Shown: piece after piece, positions 1 through 8,968 of the stretch
How the letters are laid out: each line of letters begins with the position of its first letter
How positions within the stretch are numbered: position 1 is the stretch's first letter
NCBI GenBank assembly: GCA_043812935.1
Contig: JBDRLO010000063.1
Coordinates: 1-27,794, forward strand
Direction of reading: 5' to 3'
Length of the DNA: 27,794 nucleotides
From: JBDRNE01 sp043812935
GTDB taxonomy: Bacteria > Omnitrophota > Gorgyraeia > Tantalellales > Tantalellaceae
The notes under the pieces: generated by a model
The model's input: only the letters and a program-made list of their open reading frames with translations
The model's database searches: none
What the model was told of the DNA's origin: nothing
Made by a program: the position numbers and the translations under genes

Positions 1-229
1 AAAATTTACATGTTTTAAGATATGCTGCAGAATTTCGATATAATATATAATCATGCTGCTCCTAAAAAAATTTGTAAATACTGTTTATTCTTGATATTTT
101 CTTCCTTATTAGTGTGGTCTTTTAATGCCACCTGTTACTATTTATATCTCAATATTAAGTATAAGAACTAAAATAATAAAGTCAAATTAATATATCAATA
201 TGCATTTATTGAAATGGGTATATAAAAAA

Positions 230-1882
230 TTACTTTAGAGGAAGTACAATTTGAAACGAAGTGCCTTTGCCAAATATACTCTGAACTTTGATAGTTCCGA
301 CATGTTTTGTTACGATACCATGCACAACATTTAACCCAAGCCCTGTTCCTCCGTCTTTTTTGGTAAAAAACGGGTCAAATATATGTTTTAGGTCTTCTTT
401 GTCTATTCCTTTTCCTGTGTCTTTTATGATGATTGATATTTGCTTGTGTTTGAGTGGTTTTGTTTCAATTGTAAGTGTGCCGCCTTCACGCATTGACTCT
501 ATCGCGTTTATTAAAAGGTTTAAAAAAACCTGTTTCATTTGTACAGGATCAATTTGTATTTGGGATAATTTGTCATAATTTTTCACTAGTTTAATGTTAT
601 ATTTTAATAATTCGCTATTTAAAAGATCTGTTGTTTCATTTATAAGCATATTAATATCAATTTTTTTAAGTTCCAGTTCCCTTGGTTTCGCGAATTCTAA
701 GAGTTGTTTAACTATATAGTTTATACGGTCAACTTCACTTCCGACTATTCTTTGGAATTTTTCTATAAATTCAGGATTATTGTATTTTTTTGGCAGGTAT
801 TCTGTAAAAGTTTTTATACCTGTTAAAGGGTTTTTGATTTCATGTGCCATGCCTGCGGCAAGTGTTGCAATTGTTTTTAGTTTTTCGGTTTTTTGAATTT
901 CATCGCGCAATTTAATGTTTTCTTCGTTGATTTGGTCTATTGAGCCGTGAAAAAAATATTTGTCGATTATGCGTTGAATATGGTTTTTTAAGGGCGTAAA
1001 TATTATTGAAAAAAACGCGATAACTGTTATTGCCAAGGGAATAGACTTATACCCTGTTATTTGACTAAATGTTTTTTCGATAATATAAACTAATATGAAA
1101 TAAAAAATCGTTATTATCGTGATAACTATTGAATAGACTAAGGTTCGTTTGATTACAATTTCGATGTTCATCAATTGATGACGAATAATAATATAAGTAA
1201 TAAAAAGTGGATACAATGGCACCGTAGCATTTAAAACTGGATATATGTTAATACCAAAACATGGCAGATATGAACTTCCTCCACCCAAAAAACTTAATAG
1301 CATAGCAATTGAAAGATATTTAATTTGTACCCGCTTAAGCTGTGAACTGGACTTTTTGTAGGCTTTTAGTAACAGGATAAAGACATAAGAGATTGCGCCC
1401 ACATAAAAAACAAGTGTATGAAAAATTTGTACAGGACCTGGAGGATAAACCCACCATGCAGGTTGAAAATATCTTGAACTAATAAACAGTAAACTTACGT
1501 TCCCGATAAATAAATCTCTGCTAAAAATATCAGTTAAAAGTATGAGAAACGATAAAAAGAAACACATTTTAATAAAACGTGTTTCTTTGATACCTAAAAA
1601 TGCATATACAAACCACATAAATAAGATGGGTATAAAAATAACTCCAACATATGAAAATTGCCACCAAAAAAAAGCCGAATTTGAGTTTGCCGCTCCTGAC
1701 GCCATATAAGCGCCAAAACTGTAAATCGCAACTGATACAGTAAAAATTGCCCATCTTTTACATATTTTGGATTTATCACCTTTTACAAAAACAAATGCCG
1801 CAATAGCTAAATTTGTTATAGCTCCAAATAAATTTGATATACCATATAAATTAACCATATTATTATGTTTTTTAATGCTCAC
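230..1882 (-). CDS. Membrane sensor histidine kinase (multi-TM N-terminus, HisKA, HATPase_c)
   Basis: This is a 550-residue sensor kinase expected to phosphorylate its own histidine and pass the phosphate to a response regulator that is not in this window. Residues 1 to about 240 hold roughly seven hydrophobic segments like the 7TM histidine-kinase input domain. Two further membrane segments lie near 250-270 and 280-297. The H box (GMAHEIKNPLTG) puts the phospho-acceptor at His347. The N box is around 452-464 (FLNLLINAIESM), G1 is DTGKGID at 488-494, the F box is FDPFFTKK, and G2 is GGTGLGL at 511-517, so the catalytic core looks intact. The start given is GTG; an ATG eight codons downstream is an equal candidate and neither has a good ribosome-binding site. 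It is the last gene leftwards, separated from pgpA by 143 bases, and probably has its own promoter. Its signal is unknown. Confidence 0.9.
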   Translation of the reverse strand: MSIKKHNNMVNLYGISNLFGAITNLAIAAFVFVKGDKSKICKRWAIFTVSVAIYSFGAYMASGAANSNSAFFWWQFSYVGVIFIPILFMWFVYAFLGIKETRFIKMCFFLSFLILLTDIFSRDLFIGNVSLLFISSRYFQPAWWVYPPGPVQIFHTLVFYVGAISYVFILLLKAYKKSSSQLKRVQIKYLSIAMLLSFLGGGSSYLPCFGINIYPVLNATVPLYPLFITYIIIRHQLMNIEIVIKRTLVYSIVITIITIFYFILVYIIEKTFSQITGYKSIPLAITVIAFFSIIFTPLKNHIQRIIDKYFFHGSIDQINEENIKLRDEIQKTEKLKTIATLAAGMAHEIKNPLTGIKTFTEYLPKKYNNPEFIEKFQRIVGSEVDRINYIVKQLLEFAKPRELELKKIDINMLINETTDLLNSELLKYNIKLVKNYDKLSQIQIDPVQMKQVFLNLLINAIESMREGGTLTIETKPLKHKQISIIIKDTGKGIDKEDLKHIFDPFFTKKDGGTGLGLNVVHGIVTKHVGTIKVQSIFGKGTSFQIVLPLK

Positions 1883-1885
1883 ATA

Positions 1886-1983
1886 ATACCAATTACTAAA
1901 ACAACAGATCTCTGATACCCTGTATCCTACATGGTACAGTGTTCAGGGATGACGATTAAAGACATTATTTTTAAAATTGGTAT
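1886..1983. repeat. Small inverted-repeat element between pgpA and the kinase gene
   Basis: ATACCAATT at 1886-1894 is answered by AATTGGTAT at 1975-1983. Between them is a smaller hairpin, CTGTATCC / GGTACAG with a one-base bulge, bounded by CTGA and TCAG. Nested inverted repeats of about 100 bases in an intergenic gap look like a miniature mobile or REP-like element. It could also be regulatory for the kinase gene, since it lies over the candidate promoter. No second copy is seen in the window. Confidence 0.4.
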
Positions 1984-1992
1984 AACTATCAA
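1964..1992 (-). promoter_or_regulatory. Possible promoter of the histidine kinase gene
   Basis: On the minus strand TTGATA (1987-1992) and AATAAT (1964-1969) are spaced by 17 bases, about 80 bases upstream of the kinase start. The -10 box lacks the important first T, so this is only a weak candidate. Confidence 0.3.
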
Positions 1993-2025
1993 AACTACTA
2001 CCATTCCCTTTTGAGCTTATTAAAT

Positions 2026-2487
2026 CTAAATAGAATAAAAAAATAAAATCAGATGAAGCGCGATATTTGCGTATACAGCGCTTAAAAGATCGTCAAGCAT
2101 AATTCCCCAGCCGTTTTTGATTTTTTCAAGTTTTTTTATCGGATAGATTTTCGTAATATAAAAAAAACGGTATAGAATAAATCCCATAATAACCGAAAAA
2201 AACGTAATTGGAACGAATAAGAATACCGGAAAAATATTAACAAACTCGTCAATTATTATAAAAGGGGGGTCTTTTTGGCGTGATTTTTTTTCCATAATAG
2301 CGGCAGATATTACACCTAAAATAAACAGAATTATGAATGTGGTTATATACAACCCGGCGAACGGATGTAAAACTATACACAGAATAAGTCCGGCAAGGCT
2401 TCCCAGGGTTCCGGGCGCGCCCGGAACATAACCTAGTCCGAAAACTGTCGAAATTAAATCATGTATATTTTTTTTGTGTTTTTTCAT
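2026..2487 (-). CDS. pgpA: Phosphatidylglycerophosphatase A
   Basis: This 153-residue membrane protein should remove the phosphate from phosphatidylglycerophosphate to give phosphatidylglycerol, the step after PgsA. The N-terminal family signature is clear (GLGYVPGAPGTLGSLAG, about residues 18-34), as is the acidic IIIDEFVNIFPV segment in the middle and the C-terminal KIKNGWGIMLDDLLSAVYAN motif whose Asp pair is probably catalytic. Several hydrophobic stretches fit an inner-membrane protein. It starts with ATG 28 bases after the pgsA stop, so the two successive enzymes are almost certainly co-transcribed. The length is typical of the family. Confidence 0.93.
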   Translation of the reverse strand: MKKHKKNIHDLISTVFGLGYVPGAPGTLGSLAGLILCIVLHPFAGLYITTFIILFILGVISAAIMEKKSRQKDPPFIIIDEFVNIFPVFLFVPITFFSVIMGFILYRFFYITKIYPIKKLEKIKNGWGIMLDDLLSAVYANIALHLILFFYSI

Positions 2488-2515
2488 AATAACATTGACA
2501 GGTAACAGAAAAACT

Positions 2516-3109
2516 TTATTTGTTGTTTGCTGTGTTCAATAAGTATTTTTTGTTTCCGATTAAATATGATAATCCGCTTATTACAGTAAGCACAACCGTT
2601 ATGCACATCATGATAAATATAAGCTGCCGGTACCAATACTCAAAAGACGGGTCCCAAAAACCAAAAACCCCCACTCCGGCCTGTTTAATAACGATAAAAA
2701 TAAGTATAAGTATGATTGATGTCATCTGGGATATGGTTTTGTGTTTACCTCCCCGACCCGCGGAAAGCACTTCGTTCTGCATTAGCGCCATAATCCTTAT
2801 GCTTGTAATCACAAGTTCGCGCATTATAATAATAACAACCATCCATGCGGGTATAAGTTTCATTTCAACAAAAGCTAAAAACGCGGCAAGCGTCATAATT
2901 TTGTCCGCTACCGGGTCCATGATTTTTCCAAAGTCCGATACTATATTGTATCTTTTAGCGATAAAACCGTCTAAATAGTCCGTAATTGCCGCAATAATAA
3001 AAATAAAAAGCGCCATTACTTTGCCAAAAAGGCTGTTAATAAACAAAAACAACATAAAAATGAATACTAAAATAATCCTGGTTATTGTAATTTTGTTTGG
3101 TAAATTCAT
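2516..3109 (-). CDS. pgsA: CDP-diacylglycerol--glycerol-3-phosphate 3-phosphatidyltransferase
   Basis: This 197-residue inner-membrane enzyme should make phosphatidylglycerophosphate from CDP-diacylglycerol and glycerol 3-phosphate, committing lipid to phosphatidylglycerol. The CDP-alcohol phosphotransferase motif is present (DGFIAKRY then GKIMDPVADK). The usual A-R pair reads A-K-R here, a conservative change; all the motif aspartates are kept. Four to six hydrophobic segments follow the pattern of the family. The ATG overlaps the rimO stop codon in an ATGA arrangement (3106-3109), which suggests translational coupling to rimO. The next gene is pgpA, the following pathway step. Confidence 0.93.
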   Translation of the reverse strand: MNLPNKITITRIILVFIFMLFLFINSLFGKVMALFIFIIAAITDYLDGFIAKRYNIVSDFGKIMDPVADKIMTLAAFLAFVEMKLIPAWMVVIIIMRELVITSIRIMALMQNEVLSAGRGGKHKTISQMTSIILILIFIVIKQAGVGVFGFWDPSFEYWYRQLIFIMMCITVVLTVISGLSYLIGNKKYLLNTANNK

Positions 3110-4437
3110 ATAGTTTCACCTGTTAAATCATATTCGGTTGTATCCGTAACGCGTACGTTTGCAAAATCGCCGAGTTTCAGGTTCCGCCCTTTAACATATA
3201 CTACTCCATCCACTTCGGGCGCATCCATATATGACCTGCCGATAAAATGACATAAGTCTTTAGGGACAGTTTCGTCTATCAAAACTTTAAGAGTTCGATC
3301 TAACTGTTTCAGATTGTTTTCAGATGAAATTTTCTGCTGTACGCGCATTATTTTATCAAATCTTGTTTTTTTTGTTTTGCCGGAAACCTGTTTTTCAAAA
3401 GTTACTGCAGGCGTGTTTTCTTCCGGAGAATAAATAAAGGCTCCTAAACGTTCAAAATGTATATCTTTTAAAAAAGCAGTGAGTTCTTTAAATTCTTTTT
3501 CAGTTTCTCCGGGAAAACCTACTATTACGGAAGACCGAATTATGACGTTTTTAATTTTTTTCCGGATTTTTGATATTAAAGTTTCAATTGAACGCCTTGT
3601 CATAAAACGGTTCATTCTCTGAAGTATTTTATCATTTATATGCTGGATAGGCAAATCAACATAACTGCAGATATTATCTGTTTCGGCTATAAGATTTATA
3701 AGCTCTTCCGTAAAATGCGCGGGATGAGTGTATAAAAGGCGTATCCATCTTCCCTTCATTAACGGGCTAATTTCCCGAAGTAAATCCGCGAGTTCAGAAC
3801 GTCCGGATCTATCCATTCCAAAAGATGTAGTGTCTTGGCCGATTAAAACAATTTCTTTTACATCGTACGTTTTTTTTAACCATTTAATTTCTTCAGAAAT
3901 AGATTGTATGCTGCGGCTGCGGCGCGCGCCTTTAAGATCAGGAATAACGCAGTATGAACATCTGTTCGAACATCCTTCCTGGATTTTTACATAAGCAAAA
4001 TGCGAAGGGGTTAAAAGTTCTCTTGTATACGAATGGTCATATAAAAAATTTGGGATTGAGCTTGTTTCTCTGATTTTTTCATCGGCAAGAATCCGGTCAA
4101 TCAGATGCGGAATCCGGATAAAATCACTTGTTCCGAACAAACCGTCAATTTCAGGGATTTGTTCCATAAGCTGCGCCGGATATCGTTGAGATAAACACCC
4201 GAAAACTATAAGTTTTTTTATTTTATTTTTTCGTTTTAATTCACAAAACTGTAAAATTATGTCAATTGATTCCTGTTTAGCGTCTTCTATAAAAGCGCAG
4301 GTATTTACTACCGCAATATCCGCGGTTTCGGCTTTTTGGACAATGTTGAATCCTTTTTTGCGAAGAAGCCCCAGTAATACCTCGCTGTCTAACAGATTTC
4401 TCGGACAGCCCAGGCTAAGTAAAAATACTTTGTTCAT
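3106..4437 (-). CDS. rimO: Ribosomal protein S12 methylthiotransferase RimO (radical SAM)
   Basis: RimO adds a methylthio group to the conserved aspartate of ribosomal protein S12 using two iron-sulfur clusters. The 443-residue protein has the UPF0004 domain first, with cluster cysteines at about 11, 47 and 81. The radical-SAM CxxxCxxC motif follows (CSNRCSYC, Cys156/160/163), and a TRAM-like C-terminal region from about 375 should bind the substrate. The start SLGCPRNLLDSE is diagnostic for RimO rather than the related MiaB. All six cluster cysteines are present. It starts 9 bases after the rodZ-like stop and overlaps pgsA by 4 bases, inside the ftsK-rodZ-rimO-pgsA-pgpA string. Confidence 0.95.
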   Translation of the reverse strand: MNKVFLLSLGCPRNLLDSEVLLGLLRKKGFNIVQKAETADIAVVNTCAFIEDAKQESIDIILQFCELKRKNKIKKLIVFGCLSQRYPAQLMEQIPEIDGLFGTSDFIRIPHLIDRILADEKIRETSSIPNFLYDHSYTRELLTPSHFAYVKIQEGCSNRCSYCVIPDLKGARRSRSIQSISEEIKWLKKTYDVKEIVLIGQDTTSFGMDRSGRSELADLLREISPLMKGRWIRLLYTHPAHFTEELINLIAETDNICSYVDLPIQHINDKILQRMNRFMTRRSIETLISKIRKKIKNVIIRSSVIVGFPGETEKEFKELTAFLKDIHFERLGAFIYSPEENTPAVTFEKQVSGKTKKTRFDKIMRVQQKISSENNLKQLDRTLKVLIDETVPKDLCHFIGRSYMDAPEVDGVVYVKGRNLKLGDFANVRVTDTTEYDLTGETI

Positions 4438-4446
4438 TTCAAAGTC

Positions 4447-5313
4447 TTACTCCAGCTCCGTCACCCAGACATCGCCAACTTTAATGCCTTGGCTGGAAAC
4501 TTGTATGTTCTTTACAACACCTGTAGCGAATGAATTAACTTTGCGGGTGTTAACAATAAAATCCAATACATCGGCTTTCCCTGTCCATACAGTAAGCATT
4601 GTGCTGGATTTCCAGTTTTTTGATTCTCCCTTTTTAAGTATGCCGGCAAAAAGCATATCATCGCCTTCGTTTACCTGAATCCAGACTTTGTCGCGCGCTT
4701 TTAATGTAAGCATAACCGGAGAAACTACCGCTGCTGCTTCTGAAACAGGTGTTTCTTTACTTTTTTCTACCAAACTCGATTTGGAAGCAACAGCTTGTTT
4801 TTTTCGCGGCTTTACCGAAGCAGCTTTTCTTTGTTTAACTTCGGTTTTTTGTTTTTGCGGTTTTTCTGCGGACATCCATTTTGATTTTATGCTTCCGAAA
4901 AAATTAAACATTACAATTGCGAGAACCGCGGAAATAACCGCCGTAAGAACAACTTTTGTTTTTTCTTCTTTTACGTCTTTGAAAATTTTTTGCCTGGGAG
5001 GGTTTTCTTCTTTGTTTTGTTCCGTTTTTTTTCGTTCTTCTTTTTTTGTTACTTGAAATCCTTTTTCCGGTAAAGACGAGGAAATCGCGTTATATTCTTC
5101 TATTATAACATTCGGATCTATACCAAGAAACATGGCATATTTCTTTAAAAAACTTTTTAAATAGGGTTTTTCAATCTTATCAAACTGACCGGTTTCAATG
5201 TTATCAATAATTTTCGGATGAATCCGGCTTTTCGCGTACGCCTCACTAACCGTAATGTTCCGTTTCTTTCGTGTTTCCGCGTAAACTTTTCCAATTTCCT
5301 GTCGTAATACCAT
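4447..5313 (-). CDS. RodZ-like helix-turn-helix membrane protein
   Basis: This 288-residue protein has the layout of the cell-shape protein RodZ. A cytoplasmic helix-turn-helix of the HTH_25 type occupies about residues 5-70. A lysine- and glutamate-rich linker is followed by one membrane helix at 121-142, a basic linker at about 150-190, and a beta-rich C-terminal domain at about 198-265 resembling DUF4115. In other bacteria RodZ links MreB filaments to the wall-elongation machinery. No mreB is in the window, so the role rests on family knowledge. The ATG is 4 bases after the ftsK stop, with a purine-rich GAAGAGTGAG just upstream lying in the ftsK end. The neighbours ftsK and rimO are common partners of such genes. 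Confidence 0.85.
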   Translation of the reverse strand: MVLRQEIGKVYAETRKKRNITVSEAYAKSRIHPKIIDNIETGQFDKIEKPYLKSFLKKYAMFLGIDPNVIIEEYNAISSSLPEKGFQVTKKEERKKTEQNKEENPPRQKIFKDVKEEKTKVVLTAVISAVLAIVMFNFFGSIKSKWMSAEKPQKQKTEVKQRKAASVKPRKKQAVASKSSLVEKSKETPVSEAAAVVSPVMLTLKARDKVWIQVNEGDDMLFAGILKKGESKNWKSSTMLTVWTGKADVLDFIVNTRKVNSFATGVVKNIQVSSQGIKVGDVWVTELE

Positions 5314-5317
5314 AATC

Positions 5318-7525
5318 TCACTCTTCCATTGTTTCTAAATTTTCAATTAAAATTTCACGGGGTTTCGCTCCGTTATAAGCGCCGACTACCCCATCTTCTT
5401 CCATCTGATCTATGATTCTGGCCGCCCGGCTGTATCCTACGCGCAATTTACGCTGTATCATAGATACTGAAGCCTGCCTGACTGACATGACAATTTTTAA
5501 CGCTTCATGATAAAGTTCGTCTTTTTCCTGAATCCCTCCGTTGGCGCGCGATTCCTGTTTTGTTATAACGTCTTCAATGTATTGGGGTTCAGCCTGCGCT
5601 TTTATAAATTTTACAATGTCGCGTAATTCACCATCCGTCACTAAACTACATTGCCCGCGTATAAGTGATCCCTCTCCGGGCTGCATAAAAAGCATATCCC
5701 CTTTTCCCAAAAGTTTTTCAGCTCCGTTAGAATCTAAAACCGTACGAGAATCAACCTTTGAAGCCACCTTAAAAGATATCCTTGCAGGAAAGTTGGCTTT
5801 AATGACACCTGTAATAACGTTTACCGAAGGCCGTTGTGTCGCAAGTATCATATGAATACCTGCCGCGCGCGAAAGCTGCGCTAAACGCATTATCGCAGTT
5901 TCCACGTCCTGTTGAGAAACCATCATAAGATCAGCAAGCTCATCAACAATAACAACTATGTAAGGTAAATCTTGTTCATCAGGTTCTTTTCTTTCTTTGT
6001 AGGCTGTAATATTCCTTACGCCTTTTCGCGCGAAAAGTTCGTACCGGCTGTCCATTTCTTCAATAACCCAACTGAATGCCGCGGCTGCTTTTTTTGGATT
6101 TGTCACTATCGGCGCAATCAAATGAGGGATACCTTCAAACATCATTAATTCTACCCGTTTAGGATCTACCATAAGCAGTTTAAGTTCATCCGGCGAAGAG
6201 TTGTAAAGCAAACTGCTTATAATCGTATTGATGCATACTGTTTTTCCGGAACCGGTAGCTCCCGCGATCAAAAGATGCGGCATTGCAGCAAGATCAGCAA
6301 CAATCGGAACCCCTGAAACGTCTTTGCCTAAAGCAAGTTTTAACGTTGATTCTTCATCATGGTATTCCCCGCTTTCCAGCATATCACGCAAAATAACAAG
6401 TTCGCTTTTTTCGTTAGGAACCTCTATGCCTATTGTGCCTTTACCTGGCAGAGGCGCAACAATTCGAATGTTTGACGATTTCATGGCAAGCGCCAGATTG
6501 TCCCCCAACGAAGTGATCTTATTCACTTTTGTACCGACAGCTGGTTCCAGTTCATACATCGTAATAACCGGCCCTCTGTTAATCTGTACGACTTTTGCTT
6601 CAACGTCAAATTCAAAAAGCGTGTTTTCAAGAATCGCGGCGTTTTTTTTAAGGACTTCTTCTCTTTCTTTGGTATTAGTTTTCGGCGGCGTTTTTAAAAG
6701 CCCCAAATCCGGCAATTTGTAATTCACAATTTTTCCGGTGGCTCCATCTGAAAATGACGCAACACGAGCAGGTTTTATTCTTACTTTCTGTGAGTTCTCG
6801 GATGTTACAATCTGCGGTTCTGTTTCTGCGGTTCCGGCAATCGAATTCCGCCTTGCTTCATCAACCTGTTTTTTTATTCTTTCAAGTTTTTTAGACACTT
6901 CTTCTTTGGCGTTTTTAATTGTATCCCCGCTTGTTTTCATTTTTTCCGACCAAAGACGTACTTTTTCCAATACCCATGAATAAAAACCCTTCAGCGATTT
7001 AACAAAAAAACCGATAGACGTTGTTATTACGGGCAAAATAAGAAACTCCGTCGCGATAAGAACGGAAAGGATAATAAAAGCCGAAACAAATACTATTGCA
7101 CCGCCTTTGCCAAGGTATTCAAGCAAAAAAGTTGACACAACGCTTCCGATTAATCCGCCGTTCATAAATGCAACCGCATCACTTGTTTCAGACATCATGC
7201 CTAGACTTGCGCTGACCGCAGTTACAAGAACGAGCGTTCCGGTTAGTTTAAAATAAAATTTACGCGTAGTTACCTGAAAAAGACGTGCAATTCCCCAGAC
7301 AAGAATAAGTGTAGGCATAACATACGCCGCTTTGCCCACAAAAAAAAGCAAAAACCCGCCCACACAAGCTCCGATAACTCCCGTAGCGTTCTGTAAAACT
7401 ACATTGGGCGCGCTGGTATAAAATGAAAGATCTTGTCCATTAAAAGTAACTATGCTCAAAAACAGGAAAAAGCTTACCGCAAACAAAACAACCGAGATAA
7501 TCTCATTTTTTCTTACTTCATCCAT
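5318..7525 (-). CDS. ftsK: DNA translocase FtsK/SpoIIIE
   Basis: This 735-residue DNA pump should clear chromosome ends from the division septum. Residues 1-175 carry about four membrane segments. A charged linker of roughly 90 residues follows and is short compared with E. coli FtsK. The alpha and beta motor domains run from about 285 to 640, with Walker A GATGSGKT at 422-429 and Walker B IVVIVDE at 523-529. The C-terminal winged-helix gamma domain, which reads KOPS-type DNA sites and activates XerD, covers about 668-727 (SVSMIQRKLRVGYSRAARII). All motor motifs are intact. A XerC/XerD-type recombinase gene is also in the window, at 17.4-18.3 kb. The ATG has AAAGGG some 14 bases upstream, a loose ribosome-binding site. 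Confidence 0.96.
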   Translation of the reverse strand: MDEVRKNEIISVVLFAVSFFLFLSIVTFNGQDLSFYTSAPNVVLQNATGVIGACVGGFLLFFVGKAAYVMPTLILVWGIARLFQVTTRKFYFKLTGTLVLVTAVSASLGMMSETSDAVAFMNGGLIGSVVSTFLLEYLGKGGAIVFVSAFIILSVLIATEFLILPVITTSIGFFVKSLKGFYSWVLEKVRLWSEKMKTSGDTIKNAKEEVSKKLERIKKQVDEARRNSIAGTAETEPQIVTSENSQKVRIKPARVASFSDGATGKIVNYKLPDLGLLKTPPKTNTKEREEVLKKNAAILENTLFEFDVEAKVVQINRGPVITMYELEPAVGTKVNKITSLGDNLALAMKSSNIRIVAPLPGKGTIGIEVPNEKSELVILRDMLESGEYHDEESTLKLALGKDVSGVPIVADLAAMPHLLIAGATGSGKTVCINTIISSLLYNSSPDELKLLMVDPKRVELMMFEGIPHLIAPIVTNPKKAAAAFSWVIEEMDSRYELFARKGVRNITAYKERKEPDEQDLPYIVVIVDELADLMMVSQQDVETAIMRLAQLSRAAGIHMILATQRPSVNVITGVIKANFPARISFKVASKVDSRTVLDSNGAEKLLGKGDMLFMQPGEGSLIRGQCSLVTDGELRDIVKFIKAQAEPQYIEDVITKQESRANGGIQEKDELYHEALKIVMSVRQASVSMIQRKLRVGYSRAARIIDQMEEDGVVGAYNGAKPREILIENLETMEE

Positions 7526-7573
7526 TCTTGTCGTACCCTTTACTTTTTAAAAACTTTGAAAAATAAACACACG

Positions 7574-8342
7574 CTAAAACAAAATCATACTTATGCCAAG
7601 AACAACACAATAAATTCCAAAAATAAAAAGTTTTTTAGTCTTAATAATACGCCATAAAAAGCTCAGGCTTAAAAGTCCAACGGCAAAAGCCGCAATCATC
7701 CCAACGGCATATTTTAACAAGTCTCCAGAAAACGCAAGGCTTGAAACATCAATCGTAATCAGTTTATACAGCATTGCCGCGCTGATAATCGGAATTGACA
7801 ACAAAAACGAAAATCTAAATGCTTCTTCTTTTTTTATCCCTGAAGTTAACGCCGTTGAAATTGTCATACCGCTTCGCGATAATCCGGGAAAAAGAGCAAA
7901 TGCCTGCGCGATTCCGATTAAAACCGACGACCTGCCATCAATATTTCTGACTGTATATTTTTTTTTTATTTAGAAATACCTGCGCAATAAAAAGTACACA
8001 TCCTGTTATTATCAGCATTGCCGCGGCTGTTTTATAACTGCTAAAAACAGTGGATATCTTTTCTTCAAATAATAATCCGGCTATAACCGCGGGAATAGTG
8101 CCTAAAACAATGTAAAAAAAATATTTTAAATTTTTTTTACGCGCCAAATCAGATATATCTTTACGGAAATACAGAATAACCGCCAGCATTGTTGCCCCAT
8201 GAAGGCATAGATCAAAAAAGAGGCTCGATTCTTTAAGTCCAAAAAACTTATGCAAAAAAACCAAATGCCCGGAACTTGATACGGGCAAAAACTCAGTTAT
8301 TCCCTGCACAACACCCGATAATAACGCATGAATATATGTCAT
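7574..8342 (-). CDS. uppP: Undecaprenyl-diphosphatase UppP (BacA), split by a one-base frameshift
   Basis: UppP is the membrane phosphatase that recycles undecaprenyl diphosphate to the lipid carrier used in peptidoglycan synthesis; it also gives bacitracin tolerance. As read, the gene is in two frames. The 5' part (7938-8342) encodes 134 residues with the motif QGITEFLPVSSSGHL. It meets a stop after a run of ten A on the coding strand (7958-7967). If the run had nine A, reading would continue through RNIDGRSSVLIG and the second catalytic motif PGLSRSGMT into the 3' part (7574-7867), giving about 255 residues, close to the usual family length. Both halves are otherwise undamaged. This may be a sequencing or assembly error, a recent mutation, or a slippage site that still yields full-length protein. 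It starts with ATG 38 bases after dut. Confidence 0.85.
7958..7967 (-). other. A10 homopolymer at the uppP frame break
   Basis: The coding strand of uppP has ten consecutive A here. Nine would restore one continuous reading frame. Runs of nine or more A are well-known sites of RNA-polymerase slippage and of replication and sequencing errors. Confidence 0.85.
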
Positions 8343-8380
8343 AGTACTGCTTATTTAAAATATTCCGGTTGATGCCGGAC

Positions 8381-8830
8381 TTAAATCCCTGTGTGTCCAA
8401 ACCCGCCATGCGCGCGTTCCGTTTCACCCAGTTCTTCTATTTCTTCAAAATTAACACGCGTTATCTCACGAATAACCATTTGAGCTAATCTGTGCCCGCG
8501 TTCCACTTTAAAATCGTCTTTGCCCAAATTAATTACTATCAGATTTATTAATCCTCGGTAATCACTGTCAATTGTACCGGGAGTATTCACAAGAGTAATG
8601 CCATGTTTAAGGGCTAATCCGCTTCTTGGACGTATCTGGGCTTCATAACCTTCTGGCAATTCTATATATATACCGCAGGATATTAATTTAATTTCACCAG
8701 GAGAAATAATAACGTCAGTATCAACATCGGCATATAAATCCACTCCGCTTGAGCCTGAAGTGGCATATGCCGGGATAGGCAGGTCTTTTGAATTTAGTTT
8801 ACGCTTTATTTTTACAGTTATGTTTTCCAA
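8381..8830 (-). CDS. dut: dUTP diphosphatase (dUTPase)
   Basis: This trimeric-type dUTPase hydrolyses dUTP to dUMP, keeping uracil out of DNA and feeding dTMP synthesis. All five family motifs can be read in order: SSGVDLYA, PRSGLALKHGI, NTPGTIDSDYRG, the GHRLAQMVI stretch, and the C-terminal glycine-rich arm GGFGHTG. I place the start at TTG 8830, giving 149 residues, the usual size. AGAGG lies 7 bases upstream of that codon, and homologues begin at about this point. A longer reading from TTG 8869 (162 residues) adds an N-terminal segment (MVLFEQLLCRGAK) that does not look like the family. It sits between pnp and uppP, with a 138-base gap on the pnp side. Confidence 0.94.
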   Translation of the reverse strand: MENITVKIKRKLNSKDLPIPAYATSGSSGVDLYADVDTDVIISPGEIKLISCGIYIELPEGYEAQIRPRSGLALKHGITLVNTPGTIDSDYRGLINLIVINLGKDDFKVERGHRLAQMVIREITRVNFEEIEELGETERAHGGFGHTGI

Positions 8831-8968
8831 TTTTGCGCCTCTACACAATAATTGTTCAAACAGTACCAAATTAATTGTGAATTAACTGTTAAAAAAATCT
8901 CTTTGCGGATATTATTAAAAATATAAACTCAATTAGTCAGCCAGATAACCGGGAATAGAATCCACAGT

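Noticed and set aside
1..229. Left-edge sequence searched for a gene or terminator of the kinase gene
   Set aside because: Very AT-rich, with only short chance repeats (ATTTACA/TGTAAAT, two ATGCTGC); no frame, RNA or strong hairpin could be supported.
7574..7867. The 97-codon frame taken as a separate membrane-protein gene
   Set aside because: Its upstream codons encode the second UppP motif in the same frame, and it joins the 5' half of uppP after a one-base change; it is the end of uppP.
8364..8379. TCCGG/CCGGA hairpin between dut and uppP as a terminator
   Set aside because: The stem has only five pairs, no T tract follows, and the neighbouring genes are only 38 bases apart and probably co-transcribed.
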